From: Ascidia mentula
Lineage: Eukaryota > Chordata > Ascidiacea > Phlebobranchia > Ascidiidae
Direction: 5' to 3'
NCBI GenBank assembly: GCA_947561715.1
Contig: OX387198.1
Location: 16,926,001 to 16,990,000, forward strand
Length of the DNA stretch: 64,000 nucleotides
Part shown: piece by piece, positions 22,946 to 32,999 of the stretch
Numbering within the stretch: the stretch's first letter is position 1
Layout of the letters: every line of letters begins with the position of its first letter
Translations under genes and position numbers: made by a program
The notes under the pieces: generated by a model
Seen by the model: only the letters and a program-made list of their open reading frames with translations
Databases searched by the model: none
What the model was told of the DNA's origin: nothing

Positions 22946-24460
22946 AAATTTAAAAATACTGCATAACACATAACATGCTGAAATATGAACAAATTATACA
23001 GTTTTATTACGTCTGAGATGTTAGATAACTTAAATGTTTTTATACAGAGCCGAGCAAATGATATTATTTTTTGCGAAAGTCTCTGTAAAATAGAGTTGCC
23101 TCATCCTCGTCCCGAACGTTGTTTGTAAACAAAAGTTCTCCAGTTTCGCTGTCCACATAATCCTTATACGCAATGCTTTTGATTGGAGTGAAACCTTTGG
23201 ACACAGCAGTTTTGTATGAGGGTGTATTTATTGTAAGTACAGTCATCAGTTTGCAGTTTTGTTTTAAGGTTAACTTCTCTAAAGTGGTTGAGGTTAGGTG
23301 TAAAATTCCCTTATTTCGTAGGTTTGGAATTACGCAAGTCGGTCCACCCTCAGCGTACACATCGACGTTGAACTTGGAGAAGAAGTCGATCTCAAAAAGA
23401 TTGTAAAATCGTGTGAGAGCTTGGCACTCTTTTGAGGGTTGAAATCCACGTTCTCTTAAATAACGATCCACGTCAATTTTGGGTCGGTTTCTGTTGTGTA
23501 ACGTAGCCATGTTAATAGCAGCAAGCTCATCTGGTTTTTGAAAAATACCAATAGCAAGATTTTGCTTTAGGGCAAGTAAACAACGGTATCTATGAAACTG
23601 ATATGTTTCTTGAGGAGAAACTCCAGACATTTTGTAAACTATTTCCAGATTTGTGTAATATTCCTTGATGAAGTTGAGAACAACAGAGGTATCTTGAAGG
23701 GAAAACCGCTTAAGTCGAAGATTAAACATTTTTGTATATAAAATAAATACACCCTGAATAGAGCAAATAGAGAATTCCTGAAACAAATGCAAAAACATTC
23801 ATTTATGGAACATAAAAATACGAAATAATTTACAGTATGGATACTTACACTCGAATGTGTCTATTTGAAATCAAGAGCTTGCAACTTTCGCTACACATAG
23901 TTGTGACTTGAAAAATCATCAAGCTTGCAAGTATCCTTACTACTAAATATTATAATTGTTATCACCTTGTACTTTAATACCGAACTTAACACAGTATACC
24001 CACTATTCAATAAATTTAAAAAGGTTCAATATATTCCAAACAGCTTCTGTTACGCTTTTGCAGTTTTATTTTGGCGTAAACTAAATTAGTCACTTACGTG
24101 TCACAACAAATGAAACAATTGAGGAAAAATAAGATGACCTTTCAGAAAATTGCCAGAACTTACTATTATAGACAAATGTCATTACTGAAAAAAACTTTCA
24201 AACCTGACAAAACATTGACCCAATTACAGGTTACAAGTATATTTGTAGACTGCGAACCAAAATCGTTGTTGACTAGCTTGCTGAGCATGACGCAAATTAC
24301 GGTTCGGCGAATACTCAGCACAAAGCGAGACCAATTGCTAGATTGCACCCTTTTGCAAACTGAACCGTGAAATTTTTTTGCCTAAACGAGCTTGCTGTTA
24401 GAGTAGATGACGTCAACTCAAATAAATCCCTTCTTAAATTGAATTTTGTGCAAAGTTTTG
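22946..24460 (-). repeat. Left arm of a large inverted duplication (GNAT unit)
   Basis: This 1.5-kb arm carries GNAT-like copy 1. It is repeated inverted at 25205-26622 and in direct orientation at about 30480-31980. The two arms of the inverted pair are separated by about 745 bp. The arms share not only the coding part but also the 5' intron and about 700 bp of upstream DNA, so the copies arose at DNA level. Confidence 0.8.
23064..23729 (-). CDS. GNAT-fold N-acetyltransferase-like protein, copy 1
   Basis: 221 residues from the ATG that opens MFNLRLKRFSLQD. The layout matches arylalkylamine (dopamine) N-acetyltransferase-like GNAT proteins. There is an N-terminal strand and helix (LQDTSVVLNFIKEYY), a beta strand around LAIGIFQ, an acetyl-CoA loop region around VIPNLRNKGI, and the C-terminal INTPSYKTAVSKGFTPIKSIAY, which resembles the family's 'S..A..K.GF' element followed by a DY-type ending. 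The canonical Q/RxxGxG/A loop is only partly matched (PNLRNKGI), so catalytic activity is uncertain. Upstream, minus-strand GTAAGT (just after the ACATTCGAGT block) and TTTGTTTCAG mark a 5'-untranslated intron ending about 23777. Function is inferred from fold-level similarity only. Confidence 0.65.
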   Translation of the reverse strand: MFNLRLKRFSLQDTSVVLNFIKEYYTNLEIVYKMSGVSPQETYQFHRYRCLLALKQNLAIGIFQKPDELAAINMATLHNRNRPKIDVDRYLRERGFQPSKECQALTRFYNLFEIDFFSKFNVDVYAEGGPTCVIPNLRNKGILHLTSTTLEKLTLKQNCKLMTVLTINTPSYKTAVSKGFTPIKSIAYKDYVDSETGELLFTNNVRDEDEATLFYRDFRKK

Positions 24461-25204
24461 TGTAAAAAAAAAAAAAAATTTATGTAAAAAACATCCAGGT
24501 AGCTTGTGTTTGTTTCCCTTATAAACCTCGTGTTTAGAACAGATAAAAGAAAGAACAGGCTCATTCTAACAATATCATAATTTTAGTCAGAATCTGGGGA
24601 TTAAAGTTGGACAGAAATTGTAATGTGTTTTGAAGTCATGTTTATGTGAACTCTTATTTCATGAACGTTTTAGATTTGCCAGACAAATAAGCTAACTTCC
24701 TTTCATAGAACTTTTATAAGTCCTTTCATCTACAAACGTTTTGCCGCAACTTATTCTGTAAAACATCATTACGAACAAGTCAACAAGGATAGTCAGAAAG
24801 GAAAAAGGCGATGGGGACTTCAAGTACGCGACATTGATTTAAAAAAAATGCTTACTCAGGAAAGCGTAAAACTACTGAAGCGAAAAAGCAGTTACCTGGA
24901 AACAGAAATATGCCAGATGTGGTTTCGGGGAAACAGGAAACCACTTTGAGCCAAGTTTAAAGGCAGCGTCTCGAATATGACATCAGCATCTGGTCAACCT
25001 AACTTGAAGGACACTGACATTAAATTGACAGAGATGTTACTGAGTGTGTATTTCAATCCTGAATCTCTCAATATCTCGTCAAAAAACGCGTTGATATTTA
25101 TCGCCGTGTTGGCGTTTCACTTTGCTTGTCCTGATAAAGGTCTGTTGCATAACGTCGTCCAAACAAGTAATTTTCTTGCCAGGGGAGCTTTAAATTATTG
25201 AGAA
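24461..25204. other. Central spacer of the inverted duplication
   Basis: About 745 bp between the two arms. It starts with an A-rich run and a TTTATGTAAAA stretch. No protein or RNA gene is recognised; one 74-codon plus-strand frame lacks motifs. Confidence 0.4.
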
Positions 25205-26622
25205 AAAGTGAAACGCTACGTTATAGCAAGCCCGTTGAGGCAAAACATTTAACGGTTCAGTTGGCAAAAAGGTGCGACATTGTATTTGGTCTCGCTTTGT
25301 AGGTATTCATCGAACCGCAATTTACGCCATGCTCCACAATTGGGTCACTTTTTTTGTCAGGTTTCAAATAATTTTGCAGTAATGACATTTGGCAGTAATG
25401 GTAATAAGTTTCGGCAATTTTCTAAAAACGTCCACGCTTTTTTTCCTCAATTGTTCTATTTGTTGAGGCAGCTGCTTGACTACGATAAATTGCGCCAAAT
25501 TAAAAACGCCAAAGCGTAACAGAAGCTGTTTGGCATATGTTGTACCTCATTAAACTTATTTAAAAGAGGGTATACTGTATGGAGTTCAGTATTAATGTAC
25601 AGGGTGATAACATAGTATTTAGTAGTAAGGATGCTTGTCTGCTTGGTGATTTTTCAAGTCACAACTGAGTGTAGAGAAAGGCTCTTGATTTCAAATAGAC
25701 ACATTCGAGTGTAAGTATCGCCGTTACACATTTTTCGTAATTTTCTGTTCCATAAATGAATGCTTTTGCATTTACTTTGTTTTAGGAATTCGCTAATTGC
25801 TATATTCAGGGCGTAGGCTATTTTGTTTACAAAAATGTTTAATCTTCGATTTGAGCGGCTTTCCCTTCAAGATACCTCTGTTGTTCTCAAATTCATCAAG
25901 AAATATTACACAAATCTGGAAATAGTTCACAAAATGTCTGGAGTCTCACCTTAAGAAACATATCAGTTTCATAGATACCGTTGTTTACTTGCCCTAAAGC
26001 AAAACCATGCTGTTGGTTTTTTTCAAAAAACAGATGAGCTTGCTGCTATTCACATGGCTACGTTACACAGCAGAGACCGACCCAAAATTGACATGGATCT
26101 TTATTTAAGTAAACGTGGATTTCAACCCTCAAAAGAGTGCCAAGCTCTCACACGATTTTACAATCTTTTTGAGATCGACTTTTTCTCCAAGTTCAACATC
26201 GATGTGTACGCTGAGAGTGGACCGAGTTGCGTAATTCCAAACTTACGAAATAAAGGAATTTTACACCTAACCTCAACCATTTTGAAGAAGTTAATCTTAA
26301 AACAAAACTGCAAACTGATTACTGTACTTACAATAAATACACCCTCATACAAAACTGCTGTGTCCAAAGGTTTCACTCCAATCAAAAGCATTGCGTATAA
26401 GGATTATGTGGACAGCGAAACTGGAGAACTTTTGTTTACAAACAACGTTCGGGACGAGGATGAAGCAACTCTATTTTACAGAGACTTTCGCAAAAAATAA
26501 TATCATTTGCTCGGCTCTGTATAAAAACATTTAAGTTATCCAACATCTCGGACGTAATAAAACTGCATAATTTGTTCATATTTCAGCATGGCATGTGTTA
26601 TGTAGTATTTTTAAATTTGGCC
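25205..26622 (+). repeat. Right arm of the inverted duplication (GNAT unit)
   Basis: Reverse complement of 22946-24460, with small indels. It includes the upstream intron of the GNAT-like gene (donor GTAAGT after ATTCGAGT, acceptor TTTGTTTTAG) and the coding copy at 25835. It shows more substitutions and indels than the direct copy at 30480, so it is probably the older or less constrained one. Confidence 0.8.
25835..26500 (+). pseudogene. GNAT-like protein, copy 3, nonsense mutation
   Basis: Same reading frame as the copies at 23064 and 30600, but the glutamine codon after GVSP is TAA (25952-25954), ending translation after 39 codons. The frame is otherwise open to the shared C-terminus (LFYRDFRKK, stop 26498-26500). 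A 148-codon internal frame from 26054 could be translated in principle, but would lack the N-terminal part of the fold. The downstream part is still clearly alignable with the intact copies, so the stop may be recent or a sequence error. Confidence 0.75.
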
Positions 26623-26789
26623 TCAAACATATTGTTTGCCAAAAACTGTTGGTCTGTTGTCTATAATAGCATCCTGCATTTTTTATCGTAGTGTTCTTCA
26701 ATGAAATTTTACAAAATATATCGCTGCATTACTTTCCTCTTGGCACAAATTGTTCGTAAATCGTACTATGAGTTGGGAGAGCAACAAGA

Positions 26790-27625
26790 TTAGGTCGAGG
26801 TTGCCTGAAACAAACAAGCGGTTTCCATCAAAGTCAACCGTGTCTTCTGAAAGTGATACCAATTTACATATACAGAAAACTAACTTCAACTAGAAGTAAT
26901 GTTAAGATGATAGGCGGGATAACGCGTTGAACAAATTCAAGGCGTTGTGGACTGAAATTTCCATTAACTAGAAAATGAGTTTTTTGGCCTTCTTCAGTTT
27001 TTTTTTGGTACAGGGCTATTAGGAGATCATTTGATCCAGATGGTGGATCCTGAGTCAGGAGTATATTCGTTTTTGTCGACAAAGCAGGCGGGTTTTGAAA
27101 TAGTATCGTGAATTCTTTGTATTCTTCTTTCAATGTGAATCCGCCATGTTGTGTGCTTATTATTTTTACCAATCTTTTATCCTTCCAAACCAGCACAATC
27201 ATTTTTTCGTTGTCCTTTTTGCAATGATAGTAACGCTTCGCTTTACTCCAAGGGGATTTAAAAGTTTTCATGAGTAGTGAATGACATTAATTCTCAGACT
27301 TAGTCGTCTCTAAATAAAGCAAAGAATATTTCCTTGAATTTTTTGTTTTCTTGACTGTATATATCCATATCCCAGCAATATCAAGTCACATTCCTAACTC
27401 TAACTCTTGTAGGTTTATCCTTAAAGTCTAGTCTAAAGTGTGCCAAGATAGTCTGCCACTTCATCATCAATAGCAATGTAATTCCAAAATCAGTACAATT
27501 CCTTCCAACTAGCGTCAAGCGAGTTATACACAGGTTTTATATATCTTAGTATATCTGTGCTGTGCAACCATCAGGGATTAAAGAATTTACATTTGAAGTA
27601 AAGGTATGTTGTTGAGAGCTGCAGG
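26790..27625. repeat. Duplicated unit U, copy 2, left part
   Basis: Direct copy of 21590-22250, continuing at 29040 after the Harbinger insertion. It ends in a remnant of the hammerhead element (GCTGCAG at 27618-27624, with a doubled CTGTTTCG just after it). Confidence 0.7.
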
Positions 27626-27639
27626 TTGTACCCGCTGTT

Positions 27640-28752
27640 TCGCTGTTTCGGGCCTTCGAAATATTCGCCAACGAGTGGCCAAAATCCCAAATGTATTTTC
27701 AATAACTCGTCTAGCACGAGAAAGTCTGTAATTAAAAATGTTCTTGCCAACAGGTAAATGTTTTCCGGGATAGGGTCTCATTAAGTTAGACCGCAATGGA
27801 AAGGAAGCATCACCAACAATACAATATGGTACAAATATATTGGTGTTTGGCAAGCATGCATGACTGGGAATATTTAATTCTCCATCCATAAACTTTTTAC
27901 CAAATTCAGAATTGGCAAACACCCCACCATCACTGCGTCTTCCTGAGTCACCAATATCTATCATCGTAAAGCAATACTGTGCACCACATACTGCAAGCAA
28001 AACAATGCTATGTGTGCCTTTGTAGTTGTAATACTCCGAACCGGCATTTCCAGGTGCTTGAATAATGACATGTTTGCCATCAATGGCCCCTAAGCACATT
28101 GGAAAGTTCCACATGTCATTAAACTCATCAGAAATCCTCTTCCATTCTTCCTCCGTTGATGGTGGTTTGAGAACTTCTGGCATCAGCACATCCCAAAGAG
28201 CTTCACATGTTTCGAATATAATTTTGTTGACAGTTGAGTGCCCCACCCGGAAACTTAAGGAAATGGTTGACTGGGAATCACCAGTAGCAAGATATCTACA
28301 CAATGTAAAGTTAAAATAATTAGTGTTTCACATGACTATGCTGTTGTAAAGTCTACTGCAGTTACCGTAAAGTTATTGCAAGCCTTTGTGCTGGCGAAAT
28401 GGCTTTCCGGTAATGGGTGTCCTCTTTCACTATCAAATGTTCCACTTTGTGTAGCAACTCACAAAAAGTTGCTACATTCATTCGGCAATATTTTTGAAAA
28501 CTTTCCTCATCTTCATACATGTCCTTCACCAAATTAAATTCCCCCAATCTGTCTCGGTCTTGAAAAATAGGTTTGACCCATTCCCTGCACAAATTACACA
28601 TAATATGCATATAGACACATAAAGTTCATTTTGGAGCAACCAATGTACAAACCAACTTACCTTCTGGGGTACAAAATCTTGTACATCAGTGCCACTAACA
28701 ATATCACTTGCTGATTTAGCAGTAATATCACAACTAAATCAAAATTATTCAT
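27640..28752 (-). pseudogene. Harbinger (HARBI1-like) transposase, 3'-truncated
   Basis: DDE_Tnp_4-type transposase in three exons on the minus strand: 28661-28752, 28366-28584 and about 27640-28295. All junctions are GT-AG and keep the frame. Exon 1 encodes a short hydrophobic start ending in ILYPR. Exon 2 has EWVKPIFQDRDRLGEFN and the helix-turn-helix-like region. Exon 3 has the catalytic core: CLGAIDGKHV (first Asp), YCIVGDASFPL (second Asp) and RRVIENTFGILATRWRIF (Glu). The natural C-terminus after IFRRP is lost, and the frame runs on into flanking repeat to a stop at 27587. All three acidic catalytic residues remain, but loss of the left inverted repeat should make the copy immobile. Confidence 0.88.
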
Positions 28753-29041
28753 TTTACACTTGTGCTAAGGAAACACACTAGACATAAATATTTTATTTCA
28801 TTACAGATTTAAATGTTCAAACGATAATTGGCTTTGTCACAACATTTTACGATGCAGAGACGCTGAAATTGGCTGGCACATTGGCCTAGTTTTCGTGGCA
28901 ACAAAAAATGATTTATTGCCGTCAGCGCCAACCGCTCTGCGGTTGTGAAGCCCCCTGCCGCTTCGAACGACGCGCGAAAAAACCGCGACGGCACCGCATC
29001 GCCAGCCTCTACCGTCAACCGCGTCTGGTGTGCAGAGCCCT
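27640..29041 (-). mobile_element. Truncated PIF/Harbinger DNA transposon
   Basis: The right end is a typical Harbinger terminus: a GC-rich stretch ending TGTGCAGAGCCC at about 29041, next to TTA. The left terminus is absent: the transposase is cut off at about 27640, inside a hammerhead-element remnant, so the left inverted repeat and the last codons have been deleted. Comparison with unit U copy 1 shows that it inserted into the hammerhead unit at the point equivalent to 22263. Confidence 0.85.
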
Positions 29042-29896
29042 TAAGGTCTTATCATGTTATGTTGTGATAAGTTGAAAACCTCCCCGAGGCAGACATTGGT
29101 CGAAGAACGGGTTGTGTATTGTCAGATCTAACGATCAAAGGCACCTTTGTGTCCACGACATCTGTGTTCAGACAAAGCCAAAATACACCTCAAATTTGTC
29201 TCTCGAAATTGGTTTCCATCTTGAAGCCTCGAATTGCGGGAAAACACTGCGCTAGATAAATGTTGATATATCAGTTTGTAATAGTTACGATGTGATCCAA
29301 CAATGTATTTAAAATAGAGATTATTTATATTCGTAGGGAGACTGGGTTACTTATTGTCGCTGTCCTTGATTTGTAATGTAAACCCATAAGGTGTGAGGCG
29401 CCTTCAAGCGTCATCACACTTCTATTGCTTTCGTTACCTCGTAACGTTGGTGTAGATTACCTGCATTGACGTTGACGGTCTGTTTTCGTCTGTACTTACA
29501 TCGACTTCGCTTTTGCAGGGAGAGATGTGCGTATCGTCTTAAGCCAATCCGACCCTTCGTCTACATCGCTTGCTTTCATAATTTGTCTAATCACATTTAG
29601 TGCTGAGTGTAAAGAGACTGGCCCATATTGCTATCAACACTGTCATCATGGAGCTACACAAATCGCGTCATTCAAACTGATGATGACATAAGTTTTGGCC
29701 GAAACGTCTTTTTTTAAACATGACAGTGTTAATAGCAATATGGGCCAGTCTCTTTATACTCAGAAATTATGAGAAAACCCGTGAGTTGTGTCCCTATATT
29801 TAGTGCTGTTCACTGCAATATGTTCCGTAGTTTTTCTCTCTGTTTTCAGTCACATTCAAGCATGTCATGCTTCAATGCTCACAAAGAGAAACACAG
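29040..29896. repeat. Duplicated unit U, copy 2, right part
   Basis: Continues unit U after the Harbinger element, matching about 22270-22905. It is interrupted by a 0.2-kb palindromic insertion at 29606-29808. Confidence 0.7.
29606..29808. mobile_element. Palindromic mini-element with a decayed hammerhead
   Basis: Absent from unit U copy 1 and flanked by ATTTAGTGCTG (29595-29605 and 29798-29808), an 11-bp target duplication. Arms of about 35 bp, sharing GAGACTGGCCCATATTGCTA, form an inverted repeat (29612-29647 and about 29721-29757). Between them is CTGATGA (29677-29683), then GAAACGTC (29701-29708). That is the two-pair stem III form of hammerhead typical of Penelope-like elements. Stem II is not well paired here, so cleavage is doubtful. 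Confidence 0.65.
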
Positions 29897-30441
29897 AACG
29901 AGTTGATGGACAAATAAAACTGCGCATTGTTCATTTACAGAGCTTCTGTCACAAGGGCTATTAACTGTTTTATAAAAATCAAAAAGGTATCTTATTTTTT
30001 GCTTCCCTTATAAATCTTGTGACAAGAACAAACAAAAATTTTAATACTTTGGCATATTTTGCGACATGCAATTTAAATTTAAATGCACATAAACTTTCAT
30101 TGACTGCTAAAACACAAACCAGTCATTCAAGAATGTTGGCTGACAAATTACTTCCAAATATATTTCCAAATATATAGAGAATTTAAGAAATGTTTTGTGT
30201 AAGCTGCAGACAGATGGCCACTGTTTCGACCTAAAAGGTCTGATCAGTGCAGCTAGTGTGACTGTCAGACGACTTTGCTGACCAAACGGCCAAGCAAAGA
30301 CTTCCACTTTGTGGTGACTATACAATCACCGTCATCCGTTGGGCATCAAACTAGGTGTAACCTTACGGAGAAAACAAGGTGGAAACACTATGGCCAAGCA
30401 AAGCTCAACCAATAGTGTCGTCTATTTACGGAATATCTGCA
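29897..30441. repeat. Insertion in copy 2 related to 48076-48120 and 49727-49990
   Basis: Relative to copy 1 this stretch is extra. Its first 300 bp match the sequence that surrounds the Penelope insertion (CATTGTTCATTTACA, CATTCAAGAATGTTGG, AAATTACTTCCAAATA), showing the two loci share ancestry beyond unit U. From 30203 it contains a hammerhead element copy. Confidence 0.6.
30203..30440. mobile_element. Hammerhead element copy, core mutated
   Basis: The minus-strand unit at 30203-30257 keeps GAAA, stem II GACCTTTTAGGTC, the GTC site and stem I, but the core reads CTGATCA, a change at G8, so self-cleavage is unlikely. The inner part is longer and divergent from the NEK8 copies, and the right terminal unit is not recognisable. 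Confidence 0.6.
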
Positions 30442-30479
30442 ACATCACAGGTTTCCTTCGGTTGTACTAGTCCTGTCTC

Positions 30480-31980
30480 CCAAATTTAAAAATACTACAT
30501 AACACATGCCATGCTGAAATATGAACAAATTTTGCAGTTTTATTACGTCTGAGATGTTGGATAACTTAAATGCTTTTATACAGAGCCGAGCAAATGATAT
30601 TATTTTTTGCGAAAGTCTCTGTAAAATAGAGTTGCTTCATCCTCGTCCCGAACGTTGTTTGTAAACAAATGTTCTCCAGTTTCGCTGTCCACATAATCCT
30701 TATACGCAATGCTTTTGATTGGAGTGAAACCTTTGGTCACAGCAGTTTTGTATGAGGGTGTATTTATTGTAAGTGCAGTCATCAGTTTGCAGTTTTGTTT
30801 TAAGATTAACTTCTCTAAAGTGGTTGAGGTTAGGTGTAAAATTCCTTTATTTCGTAGGTTTGGAATTACGCAACTCGGTCCACTCTCAGCGTACACATCG
30901 ATGTTGAACTTGGAGAAGAAGTCGATCTCGAAAAGATTGTAAAATCGTGTGAGAGCTTGGCACTCTTTTGAGGGTTGAAATCCACGTTCTCTTAAATAAA
31001 GATCCAAATCAATTTTGGGTCGGTTTCTGTTGTGTAACGTAGCCATGTTAATAGCAGCAAGCTCATCTGGTTTTTGAAAAATACCAATAGCAAGATTTTG
31101 CTTTAGGGCAAGTAAACAACGGTATCTGTGAAACTGATATGTTTCCTGAGGAGAGACTCCAGACATTTTGTGAACTATTTCCAGATTTGTGTAATATTCC
31201 TTGATGAATTTGAGAACAACAGAGGTATCTTGAAGGGAAAACCGCTTAAGTCGAAGATTAAACATTTTTGTACATAAAATAAATACACCCTGAATAGAGC
31301 AAATAGAGAATTCCTGAAACAAATGCAAAAACATTCATTTATGGAACATAAAAATACGAAATAATTTACAGTATGGATACTTACACTCGAATGTGTCTAT
31401 TTCAAATCAAGAGCTTGCAACTTTCGCTACACATAGTTGTTGCTTGAAAAATCATCAAGCTTGCAAGTATCCTTACTACTAAATATTGTAATTGTTATCA
31501 CCTTGTACTATACCGAAATTAACACAGTATACCCACTATTAAATAAATTTGAAAAGGTTCAATATATTCCAAACAGCTTCTGTTACGCTTTTGCAGTTTT
31601 ATTTTGGCGTAAACTAAATTAGTCACTTACGTGTCACAACAAATGAAACAATTGAGGAAAAATAAGATGACCTTTCAGAAAATTGCCAGAACTTACTATT
31701 ATAGACAAATGTCATTACTGAAAAAAACTTTCAAACCTGACAAAACAATGACCCAATTACAGGTTACAAGTATATTTGTAGACTGCGAACCAAAATCGTT
31801 GTTGACTAGCTTGCTGAGCATGACGCAAATTGCGGTTCGGCGAATACCCAGCACAAAGCGAGACCAATTGCTACGTTGCGCCTTTTTGCAAACTGAACCG
31901 TGAAATGTTTTTGCCTAAACGAGCTTGCTGTTAGAGTAGATGACGTCAACTCAAATAAATCCCTTCTTAAATTGAATTTT
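30480..31980 (-). repeat. GNAT unit, direct copy
   Basis: Direct-orientation duplicate of 22946-24460, nearly identical over the coding frame and about 700 bp upstream, including a plus-strand 90-codon frame (31631) that is probably just conserved by recent duplication. Similarity stops near 31980. Confidence 0.8.
30600..31265 (-). CDS. GNAT-fold N-acetyltransferase-like protein, copy 2
   Basis: 221 residues from the ATG opening MFNLRLKRF, intact to the stop. It differs from copy 1 (23064) at only about a dozen positions, scattered along the frame (for example DVDRY to DLDLY and GGPTC to SGPSC). Same domain reading as copy 1: N-terminal GNAT strand-helix, PNLRNKGI near the acetyl-CoA loop, and a C-terminal SYKTAVTKGFTPI element. 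The same 5' intron signals lie at about 31313-31383. Two intact copies this similar suggest recent duplication, conversion, or a family with retained function. Confidence 0.65.
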   Translation of the reverse strand: MFNLRLKRFSLQDTSVVLKFIKEYYTNLEIVHKMSGVSPQETYQFHRYRCLLALKQNLAIGIFQKPDELAAINMATLHNRNRPKIDLDLYLRERGFQPSKECQALTRFYNLFEIDFFSKFNIDVYAESGPSCVIPNLRNKGILHLTSTTLEKLILKQNCKLMTALTINTPSYKTAVTKGFTPIKSIAYKDYVDSETGEHLFTNNVRDEDEATLFYRDFRKK

Positions 31981-32223
31981 GCGACAAAACGTAGTGTTTC
32001 ACTTTATTTTAATTTCGTCGGGGATTTTATTTTAAGTTTGTCTGTTCCAAAGGCAAATATTGCTCCACAGGTCGTAAAACCTTGCTTTCTGTTACTTTCT
32101 TCAGTATTCAATTTCGGTTTTACGACGTGTCGGTCTCAGTTCTGTGACTTCTGTAGCTTAACTAGTTACTAACTTATTTAAACCGTTGCGAACGAAATCG
32201 TTCGAAAGCGAGATTTAGTCGTG

Positions 32224-32415
32224 CAGAGTGCTGACAACAAGCCTGTAAGGTCTCATCAGTGCAGCTGGTGACTGTGGCACATGGCTAGCTGGTAAACTGG
32301 CAGGCAAACAGATTTTCACTTTGTGGTATCTTTCGGCCAGTCGTCGATATGTTGAGTACCAAACTAGGTACATAGACCTTACAGGTCGAAACAGTGTGTA
32401 CACCTGTCTCCAGCT
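32224..32415. mobile_element. Hammerhead element copy, both units incomplete
   Basis: The left unit (minus strand) keeps CTGATGA and the first stem II strand but has lost GAAA and the cleavage side. The right unit (plus strand) keeps stem II, GAAA, GTC-like CTGTC and CAGCT but lacks CTGATGA. The central GCTAGC block is as in the NEK8 copies. It sits immediately left of a Polinton fragment. Confidence 0.6.
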
Positions 32416-32464
32416 CTCATTGACTACTTTGGATCTTTTGCGCATATAATACAGTTTAGTATAG

Positions 32465-32996
32465 TGTAACGAATTTTATTTCCTCCACGTCACCTTACAC
32501 TTTTGTTACTTATTGCTTGTATTTCATTGTTTTCCCCTTTCTTCCTGTCACCTTATAATTTCACTGTTTTCTTTCGTTGTTACCACGTTGTTTGTTATAT
32601 TGTTTTACCCACGTATATCGCTTTTAAGGCACGCACTTCACTTTCACCACACTATTTTATTACCTTCGTCTTCCCTCCCTATCCTATTATTTTACGCTCC
32701 GCTTATTTTTGTATGCCACGGATGTGCCGCGTGTCGGAAAGGCGCATCCTGATTGGTTAGCGATTGTATGTAACGAACGATTGCCCTAAAACGGGCGAGT
32801 CTTCTTCTGGGCGTCGCGTTGATAACACCTCTTTTACAGGGGTTGTGTATGAGCAATCGAGATCTTGGCCAGTGGCATTTTGTACTGTTTTTATTCGTTT
32901 TATAGTTGAACACGACGTCCAATAAGTTAAATCAGCCTGGGTTACTTTGGCTTTGTGGTGAGCCGTTATTGCAGGGTTCTGGGCAGTATCAGAATT
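32465..32996 (+). mobile_element. Polinton fragment (polymerase end)
   Basis: About 530 bp homologous to the reverse complement of 61310-61830. It holds the leader (ACGTATATCGCTTTTAAG), GATGTGCCGCGTGTCG, ATCCTGATTGGTTAG, a polypyrimidine-AG acceptor near 32906, and the first codons of the DNA polymerase B exon (LNQPG-like). It has stop codons in the polymerase frame, so it is a non-functional relic. Homology ends abruptly near 32996. Confidence 0.8.
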
Positions 32997-32999
32997 AGG

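Noticed and set aside
23173..23406. 77-codon frames opposite the three GNAT-like copies
   Set aside because: Antisense shadows of the coding frame; they recur only because the gene is repeated.
24098..24370. A 90-codon frame conserved at 24098 and 31631
   Set aside because: It lies in the duplicated upstream region of the GNAT-like gene; conservation follows from recent duplication, and the inverted copy does not keep the frame.
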